Of a DNA stretch of 64,000 nt, positions 8,516-17,900 are shown piece by piece. The DNA is from Streptomyces sp. 11x1 (GTDB taxonomy: Bacteria > Actinomycetota > Actinomycetes > Streptomycetales > Streptomycetaceae). The DNA is taken from contig NZ_CP122458.1 of assembly GCF_032598905.1 (NCBI RefSeq), positions 7,775,001-7,839,000 on the forward strand, given 5' to 3'. The first letter of the stretch is position 1. Every line of letters starts with the position of its first letter. The translations under genes and the position numbers were made by a program. The notes below the pieces were generated by a model. It saw nothing but the letters and a program-made list of their open reading frames with translations, was not told the DNA's origin and searched no databases.

Positions 8516-9598
8516 TCAGCACCAGCGGGAGCGGCAGCCGCCCCAGCCACCTCCACCGGACGAGCCGCTCGACGATCCACCTGAGCCACCCGAGCTTCCG
8601 GTCAGGCCGTCCGGGAAGGTGCTGTTGCGGTTCTGGTCACCAGGGAACGGGTCGTGATAGTCCGGGTCCCCGTCGTCATCGCGGTCGGGTAGCTGGGCGG
8701 ATCCGTTGTCCTCCTCTGCCTGGGCAGGACAGTCGTTCTCCGGTGCGGACAGCCACAGCCTCACCCACGTGCTGTCGGTGATCCGTTCCCTTCGGTCCGG
8801 ATCGTGCGCACACACCTTCCACTCGTCGTACTCGCCCTCGTCGGGGAGGCTGTCGTTTCCGTAGATCGTGTCTGCGTACACGTGATCGGGCGAGGGATCG
8901 AGAGCGGCGAGCTTCTCCTGAGCTGCCGTCCACGTCGCGCCGATCAGATGTGGCATCCTCGGCCAGGGGATGGGGCCGCCGTCCCGCGCGGGGCAGGGAG
9001 TCCCGGTGCGCACGGCTCCGAAGTCGATCGTCCTCGTGCCGCCCGGTGATGTGCCGGCCTCCTGGAAGCAGACGGTCCAGTCGGAGCGCATCCAGATGCC
9101 GTCGCCCTGGTCGGACGCGTCGTGGTCGCCGACGGTGAACCCCTCCGCCTGTGCCCTCTTCTTCGCTTTGTCGAGCCGCAGGCCGCGGAAGTCCGGGATC
9201 TCCGGGTCGGTTGTCGGCTCAGACCCCTGCGCCTGCTCCGCCGTACCCCTTGGGTGGGCGGAGGTGGCGGGCCTTCCGGCGTTCCGGGCCTTCACGTCCG
9301 CCTCCGCCACTGTGTCCGACGTCCTGTCCTGGGGTGCCGGGGGCAGGACCGCCCCGAGCAGGAGTACGGCCACGACGGTCGCGGTCACCTTCCACCCCTT
9401 CGGCCAGGCGTTGCCCCACCACAGGAGGAAGAGCGCGACGATCAGCGCGAGAATCCCGAGGAACTCGTTGAGGACGCCGAGCACCGGTACGGCCATGACG
9501 AAGCCGACGCGAGCCCGCCCGGTTCGCCACCAGGCAGTGCGGGGCGGGCCGAAGGATGGCGGTGGCGGAGGGCCGGGGGCGGGTGTGGGGTGGGACAT
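8516..9598 (-). CDS. Membrane-anchored PASTA-like domain protein
   Basis: 360 residues from ATG 9598; upstream in-frame starts lack a ribosome site. A proline-rich N terminus is followed by two hydrophobic stretches (about residues 31-60 and 68-85), and the rest should lie outside the membrane. Two PASTA-like units follow: IPDFRGLRLDKAKKRAQAEG, and a second beginning MPHLIGATWTAAQEKLAA. Next comes an acidic calcium-site-like stretch DRDDDGDPDYHDPFPGDQN and a Gly/Ser-rich tail. PASTA domains usually bind peptidoglycan fragments or beta-lactams in serine/threonine kinases, but no kinase domain is present here. It is convergent with brxHI and separated from it by 176 bp in which nothing was recognised. 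Function unknown. Confidence 0.7.
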   Translation of the reverse strand: MSHPTPAPGPPPPPSFGPPRTAWWRTGRARVGFVMAVPVLGVLNEFLGILALIVALFLLWWGNAWPKGWKVTATVVAVLLLGAVLPPAPQDRTSDTVAEADVKARNAGRPATSAHPRGTAEQAQGSEPTTDPEIPDFRGLRLDKAKKRAQAEGFTVGDHDASDQGDGIWMRSDWTVCFQEAGTSPGGTRTIDFGAVRTGTPCPARDGGPIPWPRMPHLIGATWTAAQEKLAALDPSPDHVYADTIYGNDSLPDEGEYDEWKVCAHDPDRRERITDSTWVRLWLSAPENDCPAQAEEDNGSAQLPDRDDDGDPDYHDPFPGDQNRNSTFPDGLTGSSGGSGGSSSGSSGGGGWGGCRSRWC

Positions 9599-10079
9599 GG
9601 CCAGGGGGCCTTTCGGAGAGCGGAGTTGATCCCTGCAGCAGCCATCTGTACGACCGACCGGACCGCTTTCGGGTCGATGGATCGTAGTGAGCCGTGGGGT
9701 CTGTCCCACGCGCGCGGCAGGGCCAAGAGCGACCCTGAGGGACGTGAGCCGCTCGCCGGTGGCGGGTGGGGAGGGGTGCGCTTTCGTGCGGATTCCCGGG
9801 TGGTCGAGACGGGCGTCGTACGGCCGTGTGGCCGGCTGTTCGCCCAGGTCGGCACCGGGACGCGGGACCCCGTGACTCGGTCCTGCGCGATGTTCTCAAG
9901 AGCCTTTGGGGAAATTACCAACCCCTCCGAACCCAGCCCGTTCGTGCGCGAGTTGGGGCGCCACTCGTTCGAGTGACGGGAGCGTCAGCGGGGCGAGTGA
10001 GTCCCGACGTGACCGAAGACGTCACAGCCGTCACAGCGAAGATGCCGGACACAGGACAGGCGGGGGCAGTCCGACGCCC
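9599..10079. other. 481-bp intergenic stretch without a recognised gene
   Basis: Lies upstream of the PASTA-like gene and downstream of the zinc-ribbon gene, both on the minus strand. Open frames here have arginine/proline-rich shadow-type translations with no family resemblance. No hairpin or operator was recognised. The only suggestive feature is an A/T-richer patch at about 9893-9930, which could hold the PASTA gene promoter or be decayed sequence. Confidence 0.5.
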
Positions 10080-10910
10080 CTACCGCAATCCGCCGACCTG
10101 GTCCTTGGCCCACCACAGAAACGCCGCGGAGTGCTGCTGGTTGGCGAAACCCTCGCCGACGAGGGCATGCAGGAGATCATTGCTCCAGAGGATGAGCCGG
10201 CCGAGGGTCCAGTTCACCGACTCGGGTGTCGGCAGCTCCAGTCCGTAGACCAGTCGCGCGACCTCGCGCTTGCCCCCGGCCTCCGTCGTGTACTTGAGGA
10301 TCGTCAGGAACCGGTCGGGGTACATCACACAGAGAACCCTCGTGAGGAGCGCCTCCTTGAAACCGGTCATGGCGAACGGCTCGGTGCCGGACAGCAGGCG
10401 CTGGAGCCGGTCTTCGAGCGGCACGTCGTCGGGTCCGTGCAGGAGGTACTCGATCGTCCTGCGGGTCGACTCCCCGGCCGCGGCATCGCCCATGTCGTTC
10501 CACGCGGAGTTGAACGTGGCCTGATTACCGGGGCGTGCTCCCACCTCGGAGTTGGCGAAGTCCTTGAGGGCTCTGGGGTCGCACGTCCACAGCCCGTCGG
10601 GGGAGAAGATCCGCTGGTACCTCGACCAGTAGGCCGCCACGTCGGGGTCGAAGTCCGGCTTGTCGGCGAGGTACTGCTCTTTCAGCCGGGCCACCCGCTC
10701 CACCTGCTCGGGATCGACGTCCTCGGCTTTCGGGAAACGGGCCTTGAGGTCGTCGAAGGAGCGAAGGAGGTTCCTCTGCGGGACGGTGGGCTCCTTGTGC
10801 TCCCATTCATAGCCGCAGCGGTGCTTCACGAGCCGACGTCCGCCGTCGAGCGTGCGCACCACCTCGATGTCCTCGTCGTCGCTGCACAGTGGACACATGA
10901 CCACCGCCAT
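10080..10910 (-). CDS. Zinc-ribbon protein resembling the N-terminal region of McrB-type restriction proteins
   Basis: 276 residues. The N terminus has CPLC (6-9) and a second cysteine after HRCGYEW, a partial treble-clef or zinc-ribbon look. A charged helical segment follows, then a block containing FNSAWNDMGDAAAGE, FKEALLTRVLCVMYPDRFLTIL and RLVYGLELP. From memory of the family, this block resembles the domain placed before the AAA+ GTPase in many McrB-like proteins, where a line like LTKLLAVxxPDRFLP is typical. Here it stands alone with no P-loop. An internal ATG at codon 5 is an alternative start. It sits between BREX genes and a nuclease-like gene, so a defence role is plausible. The McrB comparison is tentative. 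Confidence 0.55.
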   Translation of the reverse strand: MAVVMCPLCSDDEDIEVVRTLDGGRRLVKHRCGYEWEHKEPTVPQRNLLRSFDDLKARFPKAEDVDPEQVERVARLKEQYLADKPDFDPDVAAYWSRYQRIFSPDGLWTCDPRALKDFANSEVGARPGNQATFNSAWNDMGDAAAGESTRRTIEYLLHGPDDVPLEDRLQRLLSGTEPFAMTGFKEALLTRVLCVMYPDRFLTILKYTTEAGGKREVARLVYGLELPTPESVNWTLGRLILWSNDLLHALVGEGFANQQHSAAFLWWAKDQVGGLR

Positions 10911-11121
10911 GGCTACCCCCGTTCACGCGGTGCTCGCGCCCGCCCGGAGCGAGCGCTTCCCCACCCAGGGACCGCATTCTCGCATCCGGCCGGGGCCGCA
11001 GGGTGGGTGGCCTCCGGTCGGCACGCGCAGCTCCGACCGTACGGTCTTGCCGGGGCGGCCGGGCGAGGAGTGCCGATACAGGGTGTAACGCGCTGACGGG
11101 CCTGGCTGGTCCCCCCTGGAG

Positions 11122-11637
11122 CTACTTGATCAGGCGGCCCCTGTTCCGGTTGGCGAAGGGCCGCTTGCCGTGGACCCCGATGAATTCGGCGATCAGCTGG
11201 GCTTCGGCGTCGCCGGGGTCCCGCTCCGGCGTCGACAGCCATCCGACCAGCAACGAGCCCGAGTCCGCCAACTGCCAGACATAGCGCCCACCCCAGTGAC
11301 CCACCGCTTCTCCGGCGCCGTGACGCCGGTACTCGTCGAGCCGCTTCCGCAGTCCGCGCCGACCGCTTCTGCCGGTGGTCGCCTTGCCTACGTACAGCAC
11401 CATGGCCCCACCGGCCCAGGCCTCAGCCAATGTGTCGCGAGAAACGGAGGGATCACGGCCCTGGAAATGCCCAGCCGGACTCAGGGGCAGGAACTCCGGG
11501 GCGGACACATCGGGGCGCACGACGACGTAGATGCCGGCATCCAGGGGCACCCCGGCCTCCGGCAGTTCCGAGAAGGGGACGAATCCCGTGAATCCCCGGT
11601 CCGTGAGGATCTCCAGTGTCAGTGCTCGGTCGGTCAT
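11122..11637 (-). CDS. GIY-YIG-like nuclease-fold protein
   Basis: 171 residues from ATG 11637; ATGs at 11646 and 11667 are alternatives, and none has an ideal ribosome site. The N-terminal strand GIYVVV (35-40) and the second strand VLYVGKA (80-86) followed by RRGLRKRLDEYRRHG reproduce the GIY...YVG-x(n)-R spacing of GIY-YIG nucleases. A C-terminal EAQLIAEF stretch could supply the metal-binding glutamate. The family includes homing endonucleases, restriction enzymes and repair nucleases. Nothing indicates which substrate this one cuts. It is the last gene before the Rhs locus and is divergent from it. Confidence 0.65.
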   Translation of the reverse strand: MTDRALTLEILTDRGFTGFVPFSELPEAGVPLDAGIYVVVRPDVSAPEFLPLSPAGHFQGRDPSVSRDTLAEAWAGGAMVLYVGKATTGRSGRRGLRKRLDEYRRHGAGEAVGHWGGRYVWQLADSGSLLVGWLSTPERDPGDAEAQLIAEFIGVHGKRPFANRNRGRLIK

Positions 11638-11985
11638 GCGCGGCATGATCCCACGCGGGTAGGACAAGGTGGGTTCGTTCGGGCACGGTCGCGTAGTCGC
11701 CGCATCCCGGATCTTCGACGGGGCGATTGGCTGACTGGTCGACTTCGACAGAGCCCGCTCGATGCTCGGTGAGCCGACGTGGCGTGCTCTCCTGCCGGAG
11801 TGTGAGTGGCTGTTGCCATGAGGGCAGAAACAGAAGCCTCAAGGGCCCGTTACAAGTTGATAAGCAGCCAATTATGACGTGTTCATTATCACTTCATCAT
11901 TGCGATACGGCATGAGCCCCTTGTGCGCGCTCTGTGGACATGTCTATAAAGCCTCCTATTTTTGATCATTGAGTGGGGGGGTCCC
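11638..11985 (+). promoter_or_regulatory. Upstream region and likely sigma70-type promoter of the Rhs gene
   Basis: The 348-bp gap separates the GIY-YIG-like gene from the Rhs start. Bases 11850-11970 are strikingly A/T-rich for this genome. A plausible promoter is TTGTGC (11921-11926), an 18-bp spacer and TATAAA (11945-11950), giving a leader of about 30 bases. A G-rich run (11974-11981) precedes GTG 11986 as a strong ribosome site. The promoter call is by eye only. Confidence 0.5.
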
Positions 11986-14900
11986 GTGCGCCCGGCACGT
12001 CCGCTTGTCGTTTCTGTGGTTCTCCTGATGGCCGTGCTGACGGGAACCGAGCGCGCTGTCCTTGCAGCCGACCGCTCCGGGGAAGCTTCCACGGGAAGCG
12101 CCCCCGACCAGAGGTGGGGCAGCGCGGACGGGCGCAGTCACAAGGCTTCCGCCGAAGCCACGGACGCGGCCGCCAAGGGCGGCAACGACGGGCCGCTCAG
12201 GGGACGCGGTGAGCTTCCGGTCGAGGGTCAGTCGGGGACGACCGAGCTGCGCGCCACGTCGAAGCCGCCGGAGCCGGGATCGGTGAAGGAGGTGGCGGCG
12301 CCTGACGCGCCCGCCGCCGATGGCTTCGATGACGAGGACAGCAAGGAGGTCAAGGACAAGCGCAAGGAGCGGGAGCGCACGTTCCTGAACGAGGATGGCA
12401 CCTACACCACGCGCTTCTACAGTGAGCCCGTCAACTTCCGTGCGAAGGACGGGAGCTGGAAGGACGTCGACACGACGCTGGTGCCCCAGGAGGAGTCCGG
12501 CCCGAGGACGATGAGCGCCGAGGAGGGGGACTGGGAGACCCGTTCCACCGAGACGCCGATCGAGTTCGCCGGCTCCGCCGACGGTGACCCTTTGGTGCGG
12601 ATGCAGGTCGGTGACGGTCTGTCCATCGGGTACGCCGTCGAGGGTGCGAGCGCTGCCGTCGGGCAGGCCGAGGGCAGTGTCATCATCTACCCGGACGTTC
12701 GTCGTGACGCCGACCTGGAGCTCATCTCCGGCAGTGACTCGGTGAAGGAGACGCTGGTCCTCAAGGACGCGGACGCGCCCACCACTTGGCGCTTCCCCCT
12801 GGAGCTGCAGGGGCTGACCGCGCGGATCGACGAACACGGGAGCGTGGTCTTCGTCGATGCCGACGGCAACGGGCGCGCCTGGATGCCCGCCGGGTGGATG
12901 CAGGACTCCAACCTCGCCGAGGACGCCAACGAGGGCTCCATATCCTCCGGCGTCACCTTCAGCCTGGACGAGGCGAGCGGTCGGCAGGTGCTGGTCGTGA
13001 AGCTGGACGAGGCGTGGCTGTCGGATCCGGAGCGGGTCTTTCCCGTGCGGGTCGACCCGTCGGTCAAGTCGTTCGACTCCACCTCGGGGACCTATGTGCA
13101 GTCGCCGTACAACCAGAACTTCTCCAGCGACAGTGTGCTCAAGGTGGGCACGTACGACGGTGGCAGCCACAAGGCCGCGGCCTTCCTGAGGTTCACCGGT
13201 GTGGAGAGCACGCTGAAGAACGCGTGGGTGCTCAACACCAACCTCGCGCTCTACAACACCTGGTCGCAGTCGTGCACCGCCCGCCCGGTGACGGTCCACC
13301 CCATCACCTCGAACTGGTCGGAGTCCACGACCACCAAGTACCCCGGCCCGTCCACCGGTTCGTCGCTGGCCTCGAAGAGCTTCGCGCACGGCTGGCGGCC
13401 CTCGGGCACCGAGACGTGGTCGTGCGGTCCGGCCTGGGAGAGCATCAAGCTCGGTTCGGCCGGCCGCAAGCTGGTCAACGACTGGACTCACGCCCGCAAG
13501 AAGAACTACGGCCTGGCCGTGAAGGCGTCCACGAGCGACTCCAAGGGGTGGAAGCAGTTCGGTTCCGACGACTACCCGAGCGGCAAGCCCAGCCTGGACG
13601 TGACCTGGACGAAGTACGGCGCCACCTACACGATGGGTGACTTCACGGCCCCGGTGACCGCCACCTCCCAGGGCGTGCAGAAGCTCACCGTCAAGAACCA
13701 GGGGCAGGAGACCTGGCCCAAGGGTGGCGACTACAAGCTCCGCTACAACCTGTACGACTCCAAGGGCAAGGAGATCGAGGACAGCGACAAGATCGCGTAC
13801 ACGGAGATGCCGGAGGCGGTCTCGCCCGGCGAGAGCGTGACCGTGGACGCGAAGATCGCACCTCTGGCGCCCGCCACATACACCCTGCAGTGGACGATGA
13901 CCGACTACGGAGTCAGCCGCTTCACCACCGCCGGTGTTCCCGGCCCCGCCATCAAGTTCTCCGCGGTGAACATCCCACCGCAGCTGACCGCCGCGTCGCC
14001 CGGCAGCGGGGCGGTCGTCGACACCCTGACCCCGACCCTGTGGGCCAAGGGCAAGGACATCGACGGCTATCCCAAGGCCACGCTGCACTACACCTTCGAG
14101 GTGTGCGAGGTCGAGGGCAGTGACCTCCGCAAGAACTGCAGGAAGGGCACGCGCAGCGACGAGACGCAGTGGACGGTGCCGTCCGGGTGGCTGTCCTGGG
14201 GCAAGACCTACGCGTGGTACGCCTACGCGTACGACGGTGACGAGACCTCGGCCCGGCCGGGCGCCGCGCTGATCAGCACCGAGGTGCCGCAGCCGACGGT
14301 GACCAGTCATCTGGGCGGCGCGGACAGCGGTAAGGAGATCGGTACCCGCGCGGGCAACTACGTCACCGCCGCCACGGACGCGGCGATCACCACCGTGGGT
14401 CCGGAGCTGGCCGTCACCCGTACCTACAACTCCCTCGACCCGCGTTCGGACGGCGCGTTCGGCGCCGGCTGGTCCACCCCCTGGGACATGCGGCTGCGCC
14501 AGGAGACCGAGATCGGCATGGTCCTGGTGACCCTCGCCGACGGCTCGCAGGTCAGGTTCGGCAAGAACGCCGACGGCACCTACGCGGGCCCGGCAGGCGG
14601 TTCGCTCACTCTGCAGAACCAGGGTGGGGCGTGGCAGCTGCGGGAACGTTCCGGCAGCGTCTATCACTTCCTGGCCGGTGGCGTGCTCTCCCGGATCGTC
14701 GACTCCGCGGGACGCGGTCAGAAGGTCCAGCACCAGAGTGAGACCGGCGGTCCCGTCATCAAGGTCATCGACGAACTCTCCGGCCGCTCCCTGATCTTCA
14801 CCTGGTCCGGCGACCACGTCGACACCGTGACCACGAGCGTGGTCGGCCCCGAGGCCCCCGGTCTGGCCTGGTCGTACTCCTATGACGGCGATCGCCTGAC

Positions 14901-17900
14901 GAAGGTGTGCCCGCCCTCCTCGACCAGCAAGTGCACCCAGTACGCGTACGACACCGGTTCGGTCTATCGAAGTGGTGTCCTGGACGCCTCCCCGACCTCC
15001 TACTGGCGGCTCGGCGAGAGCGAGGGCGCCACGGCGGCCAGCGACGCCCCCTCGCGCACCGGCCTGAACGACGCCGCGTACCGGGACGTCACGCTGGGCG
15101 GCGCCTCGGCGATCGCCGGCACCACCGACACCTCCGGCGGCTTCGACGGCACCGACTCCGCAGTCGAACTGCCCTCGGACACCCTCCAGTCGACGGCGTA
15201 CCCGACGATCGAGCTCTGGTTCAAAACAACCAAGGCCACCGCCGTCCTGGTCGGCTTCCAGAATGAGGAACTCGGTGACAAGCCCACCTCCTACCGTCCG
15301 GTCCTGAACATCGACGCGGCCGGCAAGCTGCGTGGCGAGTTCCGCAGGGTCGGCGTCACCGGCGCCACCGGACCGATCACCTCCACCACGGCCGTCACGG
15401 ACGGCGCCTGGCACCACGCCGTGCTCACCGCCTCCGCGACCGGACAGACGCTGTACCTGGACGGCAAGAAGGTCGGCTCGATCGCGGGCGCAGTGGCCGA
15501 CCAGTCCCGCGACTACGCCTACCTGGGCGCCGGATACGCCAGCGCCAGCTGGATGGGTGTGGCCACCGGCGAGTACCGCTTCGCCGGGCAGCTGGACGAA
15601 GTCGCCCTCTACGCACACCCGTTGAACGCCGCGACCATCGCCGAGCACTACGCGGCCCGCGCCTCCGTCGGCCAGATCACCAAGGTCACGCTGCCGTCGG
15701 GCCGCACACACGCCACCGCTGTGTACGACTCCGGCTCCGGACGGCTGAAGGAGCACACGGACGCCAACGGCGGTACGTGGACGGTCTCGGCCCCCTCGTA
15801 CTCCAACGCCTCGTCCTCCTACGCGCGGACGATCCAGGGCGGTGGGGCCACCGGCTACTGGCGGCTCGGTGAACGCAGCGGAGCCGAGGCCGCCAGCCCG
15901 CTCGGCGAGGAGCTGAACGGCAGCTACCTGGACGGCGCACGCCCCGGCAGCCCCGGCATCTTCACCAGCGGCGACGACACGGCCGCCGAATTCGACGGCA
16001 GCGGCGCCGTGGAGGTGCCCACCGAGGCCCTCGGCACCGCGACGGCGATGTCGGTGGAGCTGTGGTTCAAGACGACCGAGCCCGGTGTGCTGGCCACCAT
16101 GCAGAACGCCGAGTTCGGCGAGACCCCCACCGGCTGGCGGCCCATGCTGCTGATCGACGCCGACGGCAAACTGCGCGGCAAGTTCGACCCCGCCGCCACC
16201 AGCCTGCTGTCCACGAAGACCGTCATCGACGGCCAGTGGCACCACGTCACCCTCACCGGCAACGCCCAGGCCCAGGCCCTCTACCTGGACGGCAGGCGGC
16301 AGGCGTACAACCAGCACGGTGTGCCGACGCTGCGCCACCCCCACGTCCTCATCGGCGGTGGCTACGCCTCGACCGGCTGGGACGGTCAGGCCGGCGGCTA
16401 CCGCAACTTCACCGGGCAGATCGACGAGGTCGCCTTCTACGACAAGGCGATCGTCCCCTTCACCCTGTCCGGGAGCAGTTGGGTGGCGAGCACCTCGCGT
16501 TCGTCCGCCCCGGCCGCGCACTTCCAGGCGCGTAAGGACCTCACCAGCGGTAGCGACACCCAGTACCAGGGCGTGACCACCGCGGACACCCCGGCCGCCT
16601 ACTGGCGGCTCGGTGAGGCCTCCGGGACAGCGCTCGCCAGCGAACTCGGCGGATCCGACGCGACCGCGACCTTCCACCCGGACACCAGCGCCGCGGACAC
16701 CGGGCTCGACGTGGACGGAATCTTCGGCCCGTCCGGCAACAGCGCGCTGAGCGCCGACGGCACGACCTACACCGAACTACCCGGATCGCTCCTCGCGGGC
16801 ACCACGGAACTCGCCGTGGAACTGTGGTTCAACACCTCCACGCCCACCGGCGTCCTGCTCGGTTTCCAGGACGCGCCGATCAACCAGGTCCCCGGCTCGT
16901 TCCGTCCGGTCCTCAACATCGACGAGGCCGGCAAGCTGCGAGGCGAGTTCCGCCGGGCCGGCGTGACCGGAGCGACCGGTCCCCTCACTTCTGCCCAGGC
17001 CGTGACCGACGGGCAGTGGCACCACGTGGTGCTCAGCGCTGACGCCACCGCCCAGACGCTCTACCTGGACGGCGTCAAGGTCGGCTCGATCACCGGCGCG
17101 GTCTCCGACCAGTCCCGCCCGTACGCCTACCTGGGCGCCGGATACGCCAGCGAGAGCTGGATGGGCGTGGACCCGGACCCGTACCACTACCAGGGCACCC
17201 TCGACGAGGTCGCCCTCTACCGGCACCCGCTCACCGCCGAGCAGGTCTCCGCCCACTACCGGGCGCAGGCCGAGCCCGCCGACTCCACGCTGACCAGCAC
17301 GGTGAAGGTCACCGACCCGAAGCAGAAGACCAGCTCGGCGACCTACGACGCGCTGCGCGGCCAGCGGGTGCTGTCACGGACCGACGCGACCGGCGCGGTC
17401 ACCGGCTACGCCTATGACACCGGCGGCAACCTGCACACCGTCACCGACCCCAACGGCCACGCCACGATCACCGGGCACGACAAGCGCGGCAACACGGTGT
17501 CGACCACCACCTGCCGGGACGCCGACTCCTGCTGGACCTCGTTCAGCTCGTACCACGTCAACGAGGCCGACCCGCTCGACCTGCGCAACGACAAGCCGTT
17601 GACCGTCCGCGACCAGCGGTCCAAGGACCACAAGGACGACCGCTACCGCGCCTCGTTCACCTACAACTCCCTGGGCCTGCCCACCAGCACGGTCCGCGCC
17701 GACGGCACCGCCTCGTCGACGACGTACACGGCCGGAACCGAGGCCGCGGTCGGCGGCGGCACCGTCCCGGCGGGGCTCGTCGACAAGGAGACCACCGCCG
17801 GCGGCGCCGTCACCGCCTACCGCTACTTCTCCAACGGCGACCTGGCCGAGGTGACCTCGCCTTCCGGGCTCGTCACCAAGCACACGTACGACGGGCTGGG

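Noticed and set aside
9906..11096. Plus-strand open frame of 396 codons over the zinc-ribbon gene
   Set aside because: The minus-strand protein has coherent motifs; the plus-strand translation does not.
11956..16677. Very long minus-strand open frame (about 1,570 codons) opposite the Rhs gene
   Set aside because: It mirrors the codon bias of the Rhs gene; the translation is Gly/Arg/Val-rich with no family features, while the plus strand shows clear LamG and Rhs domains.
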